Positions 13,668 through 26,700 of a stretch of 64,000 nt of DNA are shown in pieces (positions within the stretch are counted from its first letter, which is position 1; each line of letters opens with the position of its first letter). The notes beneath the pieces are model-generated. The model worked only from the letters and a program-made list of their open reading frames with translations, was not told the origin of the DNA and did not search any database. The DNA lies in assembly GCA_905182995.1 (NCBI GenBank), contig CAJJDP010000009.1:689820-753819 (forward strand), in the 5' to 3' direction. This stretch comes from Paramecium octaurelia (Eukaryota; Ciliophora; Oligohymenophorea; Peniculida; Parameciidae). The translations under genes and the position numbers were made by a program.

Positions 13668-14333
13668 ATGTACTCATATGCCCCATTAGGTGTCTCTTAT
13701 GCTTCTCCCTTAGCAACTTCAATAGCAAGACCATTGCCAGGTTAGAAATGATTCAAATAACCTTTAGTTGGATATGCTGCTCCAGTGTCTTATGCCGCTC
13801 CAATTTCCTATGCTGCTCCAATCTCATACGCCCCACCAGTTTCCTATGCAGCACCTCAATATTCACCAATAAGAGGAGAATCTAGAGTTGAATATGTGCC
13901 ATATCAAAAACCTGTTGTTGAATTGGAAGAGGAAGTCAGAACTGTTTAGGTATGTAGATAGCAAAAAACATTAGGTACCAAGATAGAAATGGGTTACAGA
14001 TTATTACCCTGTTGAATATCAAAAGGAATACGTGCCATAAGTATCTTATGAGAAATAAATCGATTACGTTCCTGTTGAGAAGAATGTCCCAAGAGTCGAT
14101 TATTTAGAATATGAAAGAGAGGTATTTGTTTTAATCAATAAATTTAATAGGTCAGAAGAGCCCCTCCTGCTCAAGTATCCTATGCATCACCTCTTTCTTA
14201 CAGCTACGTAGCTCCAGTGGCTCCTGTTAGAACAAGTGTTGTTGCACCAACCTATGGTTATGGTTATGGTTATGCTCCAGCCTACAGCTATGCAGCTCCA
14301 ACATTCGGCTATGGTTCAGTTTACAGATATTGA
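13668..14333 (+). CDS. alveolin-like cortical (epiplasm) protein
   Basis: 194 residues. Both ends are built from SYAAP/SYAxP and GYGYGYAPA repeats. The central ~80 residues have charged VP/YVP repeats (YYPVEYQKEYVPQ, IDYVPVEKNVPRVDYLEYE), the pattern of alveolin/IMC1-type membrane-skeleton proteins under the ciliate pellicle. Introns: 13741-13767, 13950-13974 and 14122-14150 (27, 25 and 29 nt). The first has an unusual GTT donor and is a multiple of three with an in-frame TGA; if unspliced the protein would stop after 27 residues. Alveolin assignment rests on repeat style, not on a search. Confidence 0.65.
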
Positions 14334-14403
14334 TTTTACAATCGTATATCAATTTTATGCAATTTTAAATAAAAAATAACAATAAAAAAGTATGAATTTG
14401 ATG

Positions 14404-15459
14404 TCATTATTTGTGACGATTCTTTACTATATCTGTCAATCTCTGATTTTCCTTTGTCAATAAATTGAGCTTGTTCTCTAGGTTATTCATCTTCTACTAA
14501 TCAATGTCTATAACTTTTAATAAATATTTATTTTCACATTCTAATTCTTAAATCGTTTCCCTATATTTGTCCCTATAATTAATAATGAATATTACACATT
14601 TTGAGATGATTATTTGTCTTTCTCCTGAAGTTAAATAATATTATTATTTTAATTCAATTATTATTTCATATCATTGTTCTCTCTATACAATAACTCAAGA
14701 TCTTCATTCTATTTCTTTATTTTTCGTTGTAATTCTAAGCATTATGATTCATCTCTACAATATTATTTTATGTTACTGTGTTTATTTCAATTTGGTCTCT
14801 ACAATTGAGCATCTGCTCTTATACTTATCTAATTAAATTTTTAATTGTTGATCTTGGAACTGAAATCTGTCGTTTTCTTAACTCAATTTTTGATTATCCT
14901 GTAGAATAAGTTGCATTTTCTCCTCTAAATTACTAATAACCTATTTGGATAAAACTAATTGTTCATTTAATTATTTGAGGTCTGTGTTGCTTGATAATTA
15001 GTATTTATTTTCTTTTTATACATCTTCAATTTTTCTTATTATTTAATTTTTCTATTAATATTATTCCTAAAGTTATTAATGCTATTGTATTTATTAGTCC
15101 AAAACATGGGCTAACTTTTTATTTTAAGAAATGTGATTTGTATTCTGAGTTTCAAGTTGTTTAATTCGTTATTTCAAAAAAGAGGTTTCGTCTAATCTAA
15201 AAGAGAAATTTTTGCCAGAGAGCTGGTTTTCTTTACTGTTATTTTAACATGATTCACTCACATACAGCTTTTTATAATTACTGATGTCCTTCATTGTTGT
15301 ATTTGTTTGATTTTTGGTTGAATCTGCTTATAAATCAAAAGATTGATCCAATTTTTATTTGAGTGGAGATGATCGAACAGCCAACGAATTAGATCTAATA
15401 TAGTTAACATCTGAAGCCTTTTAAAATACGATAGGTCTAATTCGATCATATTAATTCAT
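14404..15459 (-). CDS. coiled-coil protein
   Basis: 336 residues from three exons (15459-14777, 14754-14596 and 14572-14404) with introns of 22 and 23 nt. The first ~80 residues are polar with scattered Ser/Pro. The remainder is a continuous Gln/Lys/Leu coiled coil. It converges on the alveolin-like gene, with only ~70 bp between the two stops. No enzymatic motif. A cytoskeletal role is possible but not shown. Confidence 0.75.
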
Positions 15460-15741
15460 ATTTAATAATTTTTAACGTTCTTATAAGTGTTATTTCAAAC
15501 TATTAGTGTCTTATATTATTGATATTGTTATTACACTATTAATTTCAGAACATCGTCGAATTGTCGAATTGGCTCATTGTTACATGTTTATCATAATGGT
15601 TACTTGACAATTATTAGAATTCGAAAGAATTTATAGTAACTTTTCAATGATTGTTATTGATTTGTAATTATAGTTAATTAATTTTCAAAGATGAAACAAC
15701 CAATAATTATAAAATTCCATAAATTTGTGTAATAAATTAAT

Positions 15742-17070
15742 ATGAATGGAGATTCATTTCTAACAACCAAATGCACGAGCTTCAGTTTCACATAAAATAA
15801 ATTGAGATCTCGTTCAATACAATACAAATAATTAGATATTAGTCAAACAAATACAATATAAAAGGAAGTTTCAGAGAAATAAAAAGAATAACGCAAAAGT
15901 ATCCACATAACTTCAAACTTGCATCAGAATTTTAATATCAATTTATTGTTTACAAAACCAATAATAGAATAATTAATGTGGAGACAATAAGAACTTTATA
16001 TGAATTGTAACATCATCTGATATATAATTAGAATTCAAAATCTAATTGAGTTACATTGTGGACAGTGGGAACTTATAATAATTTGGAGCCATTGTTTGTA
16101 TGACAGCCGACATCCTTCTTAAAATCAAAGATTATAATAATGCTTGTTACTATTATAATTAATACGTAATCAACTTTTATAATTTGAGAGAATATTTAAT
16201 ACATTAACAAAAAATCATGCTGAAAAAGCAAAAGCCTTGATTGGATTGGCTAATTGTGCAACTGAAGTAAAATTGAATAGCGAGGCTTTAATCTTATTGA
16301 AAAAAGCCTTGTAATATGCATGGTTGAGTAAGGAATATGAATTGCAGATCTATGAAAAACTTGCATTAAATTATTACTACTTAGGTTAAAGTGAGGAACA
16401 GTATTATTTCCATGAGAGAGGATTGTTAGGCATTTTGGAATCTGATGAATCGCCCATAAAATAGTTTAGTTGCGAATCATTGAGAGATCAAATGAAGAAG
16501 AACAATATAGAAATTAAGACTCTTTGTCCTTAACTATTAAACTACATGAATTTACCTGTTCTGAGTAGGAATGAATTGCTGAGCAGCAATCCAAACTCAA
16601 TAAGAGGAGTATATGTTAAAAAACAAGTTGTTTACACAGTTACAGAACAAGTAGAAATACTCTTGTAGAAGAATGATGAATTCTAACACTAAATTAATAC
16701 TCCTAAGCATTAGAAATTAGTAAGGCCGGCAAATGGTAGAAAAGGAGAGGAATTCAGAGTTGTGAGTTCTTCATAATCAGCATATTCCAAGGAGAGGAGG
16801 AATTATGATTTAACTGATACGACTATTTATAAATTGCCATATGAAGTCTAAGTGAGCAATCGTCTTAAGTACCCATATATCCCTGAAGACATTAATGCCA
16901 AACTACATGAACAATTAAGGAATACCAATAGAACCCAAAAATTCGGATTAAGAAACAAAGTCATACTAAATCATTAGCATAGGGAAGATATGCACTATAG
17001 GAAGAATGGAGCCTGTATGTAAAGATAATTATATGCTATATTTTAACATTATTCCCATTTATTTAATTGA
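15742..17070 (+). CDS. TPR-like helical repeat protein
   Basis: About 426 residues. The N-terminal ~80 residues are polar. Residues ~85-230 form paired helices typical of tetratricopeptide arrays (DILLKIKDYNNACYYYNQ, KAKALIGLANCATEVKLN, ALILLKKALQYAWLSKEYE, YEKLALNYYYLGQSEEQ). The C-terminal ~200 residues are basic and disordered. Introns: 16007-16031 (25 nt) and 16166-16188 (23 nt, GAG acceptor, needed to keep the TPR frame). This layout is common in a large Paramecium family of TPR proteins of unknown function. The stop is only 14 bp upstream of the kinase ATG. Confidence 0.75.
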
Positions 17071-17084
17071 ATATATTTTCTATT

Positions 17085-18221
17085 ATGGGCATTTGTCCTC
17101 AAAAGGAAGATAGCACATTAGTTGAAGATTCAAAAACTGATTCCAGCAATAGACTTCCCCTAGATGCAAAACAAATCAAACTCAACGATCAATTGAATAT
17201 GGTATGCTTAGAAGATTTTATATTTACAAAGGTTTATTAATGATTTATCTAAAAAGGTTGTGGGCAGAGGATCATTTGGCAAGGTCATGTTGGTTTAACA
17301 TAAAATGACTAAACGATATTATGCTATGAAAATACTCAGAAAGGATGTCATATAATAAAAAGGACAATAAGTGCACACAATGAATGAGAGACAAATTTTG
17401 GAAGTTGCTTAACATCCTTTCATAGTCTAATTGCATTTTGCATTCCAAACTCCTGAAAAATTATATTTGGTTACTGATTTTCTTGCTGGAGGTAATTCTC
17501 ATTTTTCATAATAGGTGAACTATTCTACCATCTTAGAAAATCCAAAAAGTTTTCAGAAGAAAGAATGCAATTATATGCTGCAGAATTAATATTGGCACTC
17601 GAATATCTTCATAAAAAAGGAATCATTTATAGAGATTTGAAGCCAGAAAATATTTTAATAGGGGCTGATGGACATCTCAAATTGACAGATTTTGGCTTGT
17701 CTAGAATCAATTTAAAGTAAGGAGAAAGAACGTATACATTCTGTGGTACTCCTGAATATTTAGCCCCTGAAATTTTGTTAGGCTAAGGACATGATTAATC
17801 AGCAGATTGGTGGAGTCTTGGTGCACTCATGTATGAAATGATTGCTGGAGCTCCTCCATTCTACTCTAATGACAAAGGCTTGATGTTCAGAAATAGACTC
17901 GAAAAAAAAATTGAAATGAAACCATGGTTCTCACAAGAAGTCTCTAGTTTGCTTACTGAATTATTGATAAATGAACCCACCAAAAGAATCACTATTGATT
18001 AGATCAAAGCCCACCCTTTCTTCGATTCGTTATCTTGGGAAGACGTATATCACAAAAAGGTCAATCCATAATTTATTCCTAAACTTAAAGATGAGTTGGA
18101 TTTATAAAATATAGATCCTGTATTTACAGAAGAGGAGATAGCAGACACTCCTATTGACACATTAAAAGCTTGTACATTTGAGAAATTTACATATGCGAAT
18201 TCTTAAATATTCAAACAATGA
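17085..18221 (+). CDS. AGC-family Ser/Thr protein kinase
   Basis: 362 residues. It starts MGICPQ, a candidate N-myristoylation site. The catalytic domain (~45-310) shows GRGSFGKV (P-loop), YYAMKILRK (catalytic Lys), [15 protein letters not shown], a phosphorylatable activation loop [15 protein letters not shown], and [12 protein letters not shown]. The tail ends with FEKFTY, the AGC hydrophobic motif FxxF(S/T)Y. This places it with PKA/AKT/S6K-type kinases activated by PDK1-like phosphorylation. Introns: 17232-17256 (GTT...AAG, 25 nt) and 17492-17514 (23 nt). Very close (14 bp) to the preceding gene. A membrane-linked signalling role is inferred. Confidence 0.92.
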
Positions 18222-18575
18222 TTAATGTGTTATAAAACCTATTTAAGTTATATAAACTTTAAGTTGATTCTAGAATCTTATCATTAACATCATCTTATTT
18301 TAGTAAGATTAACCTTCTCTATAGCTAATTATCGTTAATTCAATAATGTTCTAATTAATTTATTGAATTTTAGGAATGGATATATATTATTGTATAATTT
18401 ATATAAATATTGATAATGGTTTTAAAAGTTATATTTTTGAAAATCAAAAATAGCTCTTGATTTCAATGAATTAAGTTGAATAGCATTCATGAAAAGTTAG
18501 TTCAATTTGAATTAATCATCATTTTATAGCTTTCAATATATATAAAAATATTACTTATTATATAAATTAAAAATT

Positions 18576-19069
18576 ATGGGACTTTGTTCATCTATGCATC
18601 ATGGAACTGATTTATCAGCATCTCTAAGACTAAAAGCTATTCAAATATTCTAAAAAATTGATAAAGAGAATAAAGGAGTTATTGACAAGAAAACAACACA
18701 ATAGTTTTGGTATTTATTCTCTATATCACTTTCTTTAGGTAGTCTAACTTTGCTAAAATCAATACTGATGCTCTATTCAAAGCAGTTGATTTCGATAATT
18801 CTGGGGATATCACAATTTAAGAGTGGTTGACTTTTTGGAAAATCGTCAAGAAAACTGGATATACTGAATAAGAAATTAATGAAGAAGTATTACATGTGTT
18901 TTCAATGTAGCTGGATGAACTAATGCAAGGAAAAGCTTGGGTTCAATTTAGAGTTGTAGATCAATTTATTTAAGTTGATAAAAATAGAAGAAGATCTCAA
19001 ATTCCTCAAATAGTTATGTAAGAATAAATGCTGACTCTGAGAAAAACTAAGACAGCTGAAATCAAATGA
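18576..19069 (+). CDS. EF-hand calcium-binding protein
   Basis: 154 residues from exons 18576-18709 and 18739-19069, with a 29-nt intron. It starts MGLCSS, another possible myristoylation context. A canonical EF-hand loop (DFDNSGDITIQEW) lies near residue 70. A less perfect first loop (DKENKGVIDKKT) lies near residue 28. The rest is helical with a basic C-terminus. Likely a small calcium sensor; the partner is unknown. Confidence 0.8.
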
Positions 19070-19690
19070 TAATATATTGTATTCAAATTTGTACTAATAT
19101 GTATCTCTATTATCGTTCTTTTACTTTTATTAAATAAACTAATTATTAAATTCCTAAAATGTACAGAATATTTGAACTCTGCCCTAATATCATTCCTATT
19201 TATGTTTCTTTAAATATAAATATGTTTAAATAATCAAATTAGAACAATAAAGTTTTCTAGTTATTTCAAAAACATATCTATTATATTGCCCAATCTAATG
19301 ATTTTTCTTGAGTTAATAATATAATTTGATATCTTTAAGTAATTAAGTAAATATCTAAAGATTTTTAAGGACACATATCTACTAATATTAAATCTTATAG
19401 ATCAATTAAATTTTAGTTAGCTCATATTATTATATCACAATTTATCTAGTAATTATTATTTTTATTTATGGAACTTAATCCTAATTGAAGACCCGTTTGC
19501 TATTTCCTTGAAAATGATTGTTTAGTTGTAATACAATGAGTAACAAAAGAAATAATTACTGCTTCAAAAACGCTATTAATTAGAAATTCAATCATATCTT
19601 AATTATTCGAATTATAATATTTTTAGAATAAATTGCACTTTTATTATATTATTTAAATATAGAGTTTAGAAAATAAGACTAATCTTTCAA
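19070..19690. other. AT-rich region between convergent genes
   Basis: 620 bp between two convergent stops. No open frame, RNA or repeat is recognised. Confidence 0.5.
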
Positions 19691-21388
19691 TCATATGATT
19701 ATTTCGAAAGTGACTTTTTATCTTTGATCTTTTTTTTTTGAAAATCTCAATTTACTTTAATTAAAAGATGAATTCAAAAAATATGAGCACATGATGAAAG
19801 AGAACAAAAACACATCCTGATTTGTTTGTTTTTTGTCTGATAAAATTTTGATGCATTCAATAATTTTTTATTTATTTTTGATCCAATTGTTATCATCAAA
19901 ATCTAACTATCTTTATATTAAGTTGCAAATTTGAATTGGAACTAGTGTATTTTTAGTTTCAATCTTAAATGTTAGATGTTTCATAAGAATCTGATTATTC
20001 AATTTAATTGCCACCTTAAAGTCATGATCAACAAATTATGTTAATCCAACCAAAACCATTTATAACGCATTAAAATTTAACAAAAGAGAATCATTAAATT
20101 CAAAACTCTATTTTAATTTAATCTTTCTTTATAAAGTATTTTACAATTAAGAAATTAGGGACGGGAGTTTTATTTGAGTTTTTTATGTAATCAATCTTTT
20201 ATTATCCACCCATATACGATAAAATTGTAAATTAACGATTTATTGTAGTATAACCAACTTATTATGATAATTACATATGCAAGAAAGTATGTTAGAAGAA
20301 TATTGAAGAAATATATTTTCGGAGAGCTTTTGATTCATTAATGCTGATTTTATCTCCTACCTTGACTAACAATCAAAAGCTAGGATAACACATTAAACTT
20401 CTTAAACTATGTATTGAATTAATTTAACTCTGAATTCCTATTTCAAAACATTGGATATAACGTCGTAGGATGGTACTAGTTACTAATAGTTATGGCAAAA
20501 TTAATCTCTAATAGCCTTTTCTAAGGATTCCTTTATAGGTTTGCTTTGAGAAGTTCCACTTGTAATAATTTACATCTAGAGTTATAAAAATATTAAAACA
20601 TCTCTTAAAATTTTTCTTAGATCTTGATTATCTTTAATCTAAAACTTCTCTTTGGTTTCATCATTGATTTATTTCATTATGATTTGATCTTGCCTTTTAT
20701 CAAATTAAACCACAATCAATTGATAATCTACCACCTACTCTATAATTTTTATCCATTTATTTCTTTCCCTATGATCAATAAATTGCAATCGTTTTAGCCT
20801 TAAATTTGTATATTTTAAAAATATAAGACCTATGACAACACTAAACTATGTCAGACTTAATGCTATAAATTCCAAGGTATCATTAGTAAACAAGATTATG
20901 AAATACACATATAATCCCAACAAGCTTAGGGTCTAAGGTAATATTTAATATCCTTGCTACATAATGGCTATTGTATATAAAATAAGTACCATAATGAAAA
21001 TAAAATGATTAAAATCCATAAAACCAAGAGTATTTTGTTATATATTATTCTGACTATAAATTATCCGCACTCCATATGAGAGCAAACAAAATTTATAAAA
21101 TAGGCAATATTATGTTGATCCAATTTGGAGAATTGTCAATTATCAATTTAAACAACACAACCAATCCAGTGATTATTAAAATTATCAAAATACTAATCAA
21201 ATTAAAGTATTATGATTAAAAGTAGGTCAATACATAAAAAGGAAAGTACAACTTCATTAACATGTTATTTATACCAAACATTATATAGTGAATAATTTAA
21301 ACTCTTCTTTTATTTTTTATTATTGGTTTTCTCTGAATTCTTATTCGATAGCCTCTGATTTGAAACTAAGGGTTAACTTATTTAACAT
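19691..21388 (-). CDS. multi-pass membrane protein resembling a degenerate sensor kinase
   Basis: 548 residues: exons 21388-21275, 21251-20961 and 20932-19691, introns 23 nt (AAG acceptor) and 28 nt. A short cytosolic N-terminus (MLNKLTLSFKSEAIEQEF) is followed by about five or six hydrophobic helices (residues ~40-165), then a cytoplasmic region of ~380 residues. The architecture (TM bundle, PAS-like stretch, helical dimerisation-like segment, then an alpha/beta region) resembles the neighbouring hybrid kinases. However, no HELRTP H-box, N-box or DTGxG box can be found and there is no receiver. Either a catalytically dead relative or an unrelated membrane protein; the relationship is inferred from layout. 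Confidence 0.6.
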
Positions 21389-22029
21389 TTTATATTATCC
21401 TAAAGTTCTAGGGTAATTTTTATAAATTATATAGTAAGTAAAATCAGAACATAATAAACTAATAAACAGATTGAATTTAGTGTTGAATGCAAATTATGAG
21501 TAATAATTGAAGAAATGATCGTTGAAATCTAAATAAACAATTGTTTTTTATTATATAATGTCGAGTCATCAACATTATTAATGTTAAAGAATTCAATTTT
21601 ATATGTTAAGCCAATATGAAAAATGAAAAACAATATAATTGAGACTTTGAGATTACATCATTTTGTTTTCTTGTTTATTCTTACTTGGTTTGAATAAAAT
21701 TAATTTATTCTCATTTTTGAACATTCTCTTGTAAGAAAATAATATTGTATATCGAATATACAAAATTATTTCTTTAATTTTTTGTAAATTATTGGTTACA
21801 TAAGTATTGGAAAAAACTATAATAAAACTGAAATTATTACTCCTTTCATAGAAGTAATAAGTTTTATATTTTTTTCACTTAGAAATTAACATTTCTCAGA
21901 GATGCCATTATTTAATTGGTTTATCAATATTTATTAGATTTAATAACAAACATGTAATAAGTCACTTAATATTTTTTATATGAAAACATAATCATTAATA
22001 TTAAGAATTTATTAAGTATTTTTAAAATA
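21389..22029. other. AT-rich intergenic region
   Basis: About 640 bp between two minus-strand genes; probably promoter of the upstream gene and 3' region of the CK1-like gene. No further feature is seen. Confidence 0.5.
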
Positions 22030-22070
22030 TCATAACTTCATCACATACTATTTTTGATTCTAAATTTTCT

Positions 22071-23427
22071 TCATGTGATGTCTAAATATATAATTAAGAG
22101 ATACATTTATAAGATTTAAGATTTTAACTAATTGTATCTTTAGAAAAGATTATCATTTATATCATCCTCAGAAACATAATCATGTTTTGAATCATAATCA
22201 TTTGCAATTTAGCTGAGCATATAAGTATTTTGAATGGATTTATCTAATTCATCTTATACTTACTATAAATAGGATGTGTTCTAAAGTGATCTTTTTCTAT
22301 CTTATAAAACATCATATGTTGAAGGCACCTTTAGTGATTAACTATAATAGAGCAGAAGAGTTACCACTTATTTTGCATAGTTATTGGAGATCTTTCGAAT
22401 TATTGCAAAGACGATATTTATTTGATTGTAGTTTCCTATTTTTAATTATTTGATGTAGACTAATTTGATTATGAAGTCCAGTCATAAACATCATCATATT
22501 CAATTTTTCGAGATTGAGCTAACTTTCTAAAGAGTTAAATTAGGTAATCGTAATCTGGGTCGCTTTGATACTTCAACGATCTTATATAACTATAACATAA
22601 ATATTTTTATTACTCTAAAGCTTTCGAAAATTCAATGGGTAAATCAACACAGATTTCTTATGGAGTCATTTTCATTTTCTTTTCTCCAACTTACTTCTAT
22701 CTTTCCTTATTATTTTAACCTAGCATGTTCTACCATGGTAAAATTCTTTGTTCTAACTTAATATGCTCATAATACCCTTTTAATAATAGAATATCTATAT
22801 ATATCAAAGATTCAAGATCATCTTTTCTTCCTAGTTCCTGACCTTTATGAGCAGCTATTGAAGCGTATCTTGTGGTTCCTACAAATGATCGACTTTCTTT
22901 AAATGGTCTATTTAAATATTAATCTACTATTTATACACATGTTTTAAGTTATTATCTCGATATAACTTGCTGATACCATAGTCAACAATGTAGATTTGTT
23001 TTTAATGATACATTATGTTTTCTGGTTTTAAATCTCTATGTACAACAGATTTATTATGAATTCTTCTTATCACTTGTAAAAGGTAATCAGTTATAATTAA
23101 AACAGTTTTTAATGAAAACTTTCGATATTCTTTTAAATATGCCCCAATATCCTTTGTCAGCAATTGTTAAACGAGTACATTGGAATTGTTATCTATCCCA
23201 CTCCAAAACAACTTTGGAACACCTTGTGTGCCTAATAGTCTTGTAAGAATATGTATTTCACGGTCGAGTGTTGAATTCTTTTCTTTTTTCTCTATTTTAA
23301 CAGCCACTAATTATTTTTTTAATAAATCTTCAGCTTCAAAAACAACTCCATATGATCCAGCCGATAATTTTTTCTTCAGAACAAATTAATTATTAATTAT
23401 TTTGTTTGGAATGCTAGGCGAATTCAT
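22071..23427 (-). CDS. CK1-family protein kinase
   Basis: About 434 residues. Visible motifs: LSAGSYGVVFEAED (P-loop), VAVKIEKK (catalytic Lys), [20 protein letters not shown] in place of DFG, FVGTTRYASIAAHKG, GRKDDLESLIYI and LPWQNM. The last three are diagnostic of casein kinase 1-type kinases. Introns: 22908-22936 (29 nt) and 22342-22364 (23 nt). A further 23-nt intron at 22082-22104 would move the stop to 22030. A 30-nt stretch before LPW could be an extra intron or a small insertion. DYG instead of DFG is a notable variation. The C-terminal third is polar and family-specific. Confidence 0.85.
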
Positions 23428-23718
23428 TTTTCGATAATTAAATTTAATAAATATTTCATCTAATTCAAATTTACTTATTAAGTTAAATAGCCTCTTATTG
23501 TACATATTTCAAATTGAAATTATTCAACATAACATCAAACCGATGTTGTATACATTGAAATAAATGAAAATTAAACTTTAGTGATTTTTGATAGAAGATT
23601 ACATTTGACATTTAGCTATTTAACGTCGCAGATCACACGATATAATAACTTAAACAGAGTAAGTCTTAGAATAATATATTAATCTTTTAGGATAATATAA
23701 ATCAATAGGATTTTAATG

Positions 23719-26700
23719 TCAGGAGTCGCTTTGCTCAATAGTTTCTTCTTCCTCATTATTCTAATCCTCTATTTATAGAGCTCTTCCAAATGGAAAAAAA
23801 GCAGTTTCCTTTCCCTCTATACACTTTTTCACATACTTCTCCAAAGCATTACAATCATTCGGATCTTTATTCTTTATATAGATAATATAGTAGAGCATAT
23901 GATATACGCTGTGTTCTAAATATATATGATAATGCCATCCCCTTGTTCCACTAAATATATAGAATTCTATATTACTTGGTATCAATATCATTTTTATCAA
24001 GACTGCAAACAAAACATTTTCCTTCGATTTCCTTCACCAAAGCTTATCTTTCATCTCTCAATTCACCAAAAGTATCTAAAATAATACCAAAGATTATTTA
24101 GATAAACAAAATGTTAAAAATAATGAAAAAAGAAAAGTCAAAAAAGTACCTTCCCCAATATAAAGTTGGATCTTCATATGGTTCAGGATATGTTTTCATG
24201 GAATCTCCCAAACCACTACGCAGACCAAAGTTTATGGTCGATGTGACAGCTAAGATAAATGTTTAACCATAAACACCATCCTCATCATTAAACATCCAAT
24301 CAAAGTTTGAGAATGCAATTATAGCATAAATTAGTAACCCGATAAAGCCAAGAAAAGAGAATATAGCTAAATTACGTCCATTAGATGTAATTGATTTAAT
24401 GATGTTCTGAAGATCTTCAGATCTCTTGATGATATCTAACAGTAGCACAGCATAAATATATGGGTTAAAAAATGCATACACTGTCAATCCGAAAATGCAA
24501 ATCTAAATTAAAAAATTACATTTACATTGTAAAAATTATCAAAATCAAAAAATGTAACGAGAATAAGCTTCTTTAACGTACTTTCATTAACTTTCTAACC
24601 TTAAAATTCAGATTCAAAATATCCAATAATAGTGTAATATTTCATTGTTAACCATGCTATTGAGAAACCAGCTTCTTTTTTTAAGATCTGAACTCTTTTT
24701 GCATTAGTTTCACCTCTATTATATGTGATTGATATTGGGTATCTTTCAATTGCGCAAAAAAATACTATGATTAGATTCAACACTAATTAGATGATGGTTA
24801 TAATCTATAGTAATTAATATATATATTACATTATTAAGATAACTTACGAAATTCTACCCTTGAGATTTGGTTTCAGATTCAGGTGCTTCTTGATTAGAAC
24901 CTATTTTACTATTGACCACTATGTCATGCAAAAAAATCAAAAGAATGACAATTACCAAACAAAGAATAAAAGATAAGTCCTTTAATAATCTCCAATAGAC
25001 TGCTCCAAAATGCATAATAAAACTATTGTTAATTTGTTAGGAATGCCTCATTTAGACATGATAAAAGTCAGCCTAATCAATCAATCCTTACATTCTATCC
25101 TCATCAGTTTCTCGATTGATCTCATAAATTAAATGCTATTTAATGTTAGGAGTGACAAAATTGCATGTAAAAGGTTTTTAAAAGAATATCTTTTCAAGTT
25201 AAGATTATTCATTTTAGATTTCAATTCTACCTGTAAATTACCTATAAAATTTAAAGAATGGTTGCTTTCTAGTAAACTTATAATTTTCATCATTTTGAAT
25301 ATCATCAAATATTTATTTAAACTCATTTTGTTGAGTTACTCTTAAATTATTACTTAGTAGAGCATTTTCCTCTTCTTAATCAGAGTTCTTATTTTTTATA
25401 AAAATGGGTACAACTTTTTATTAGTTCTATGTATTCTTTTTATGTAATTCCTCTTATTATGGATCACTTAAATCGATAAAGTCTTCTTAATCCTCATCTT
25501 CTTCATCAAATCTAAATATTTCTAATTATGGGTCAGTTGGAAAATGCTCAGATAATTTTAGACAAATAATGAAAATATTAAATCCAGTTTAAATAAGTAA
25601 ATTGTCCTCATCTGTTCTTAATCCAAAATGACATAAGTTATTTGTACAATATTGATGTTAACCAGTTTTAGATTCATCACAAATGTTATCTAAAATGATA
25701 TTTCTCTATTTTGGTTTAATACGTTCCTGATATATTGATCTTGCAATTCTCATCAGTATTGTGATATTTACAGTTTCTAATATAAATTTCAAACATTGCT
25801 TATCAAATTTCCCTTGTGTAATCAATAACAATAATTTAATAAATGATTGTAGTGTCTAATATGAATTATATTTTCTCTCTTCTTCATCTGCCTAATTCTT
25901 ATTTAAATCTATAATAAGATCTTCTTCCTGATTCTATGATTTCAATAAGTTTTCTTTTATGATATTTCTATTCTCCTGATGTAACTATTTAAATGACACC
26001 AAATCATCTCTCTATAAAATCTAATTCAGTAATGTAAACAATCGTGTGTTTTTGCATAATTCTTTTTTGTTTTCTTCAAATCCTGTAGAAAATTCAACTA
26101 AACTCTCTAAAGCTTATCTGTAGATTTCCTGTAACTTATCAAATACACTCTATCCCTTTTCCAATAAATCTGCCAATAGACTGGCAACTTCATTAACAAT
26201 ATTAATATTGGCTTGATATGAATCATCATCATATTATCTAACTAAAAACTTCTGGAAATCAACATTGACATTTTCACACATAGCCTACAATAGTTTTAGT
26301 ACTTTCAAACACAGTATTTTGTATTCAGTGTTATTCCCTTCACATAATTCCAATTCTAAAATTCTAGAATTAATGTCTGTCAAGAAGAATCCTCGAAGGA
26401 AAACAAAGAACTTTGATTTAATTACCTGATCCTATTTCAGTATGTTATAGAATTTCTTCTACACATAGTCATTTCCATAATCCAATAAGTAAATTAACAA
26501 CTACAAAGCCTCTATCTTTTGTACATCATCAACAGAGTCATTCAACATCTCTAAAGCCAATATGTCCAAATCACTATCCACTATAGCATTTTAATATTTA
26601 ATGAATATCAATTATTTTTCTCTTATTAATTCTTTTGACTTCTCATCCTTAGCTTCTGTAAGTGAATCTATGTCATCTTATGTTGGTCTTTTCAAAAACA

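Noticed and set aside
24805-24847. A 43-nt intron in the Ca2+ channel gene
   Set aside because: The inner 25-nt GTA...TAG intron (24805-24829) keeps the frame, fits the usual size and retains sensible sequence.
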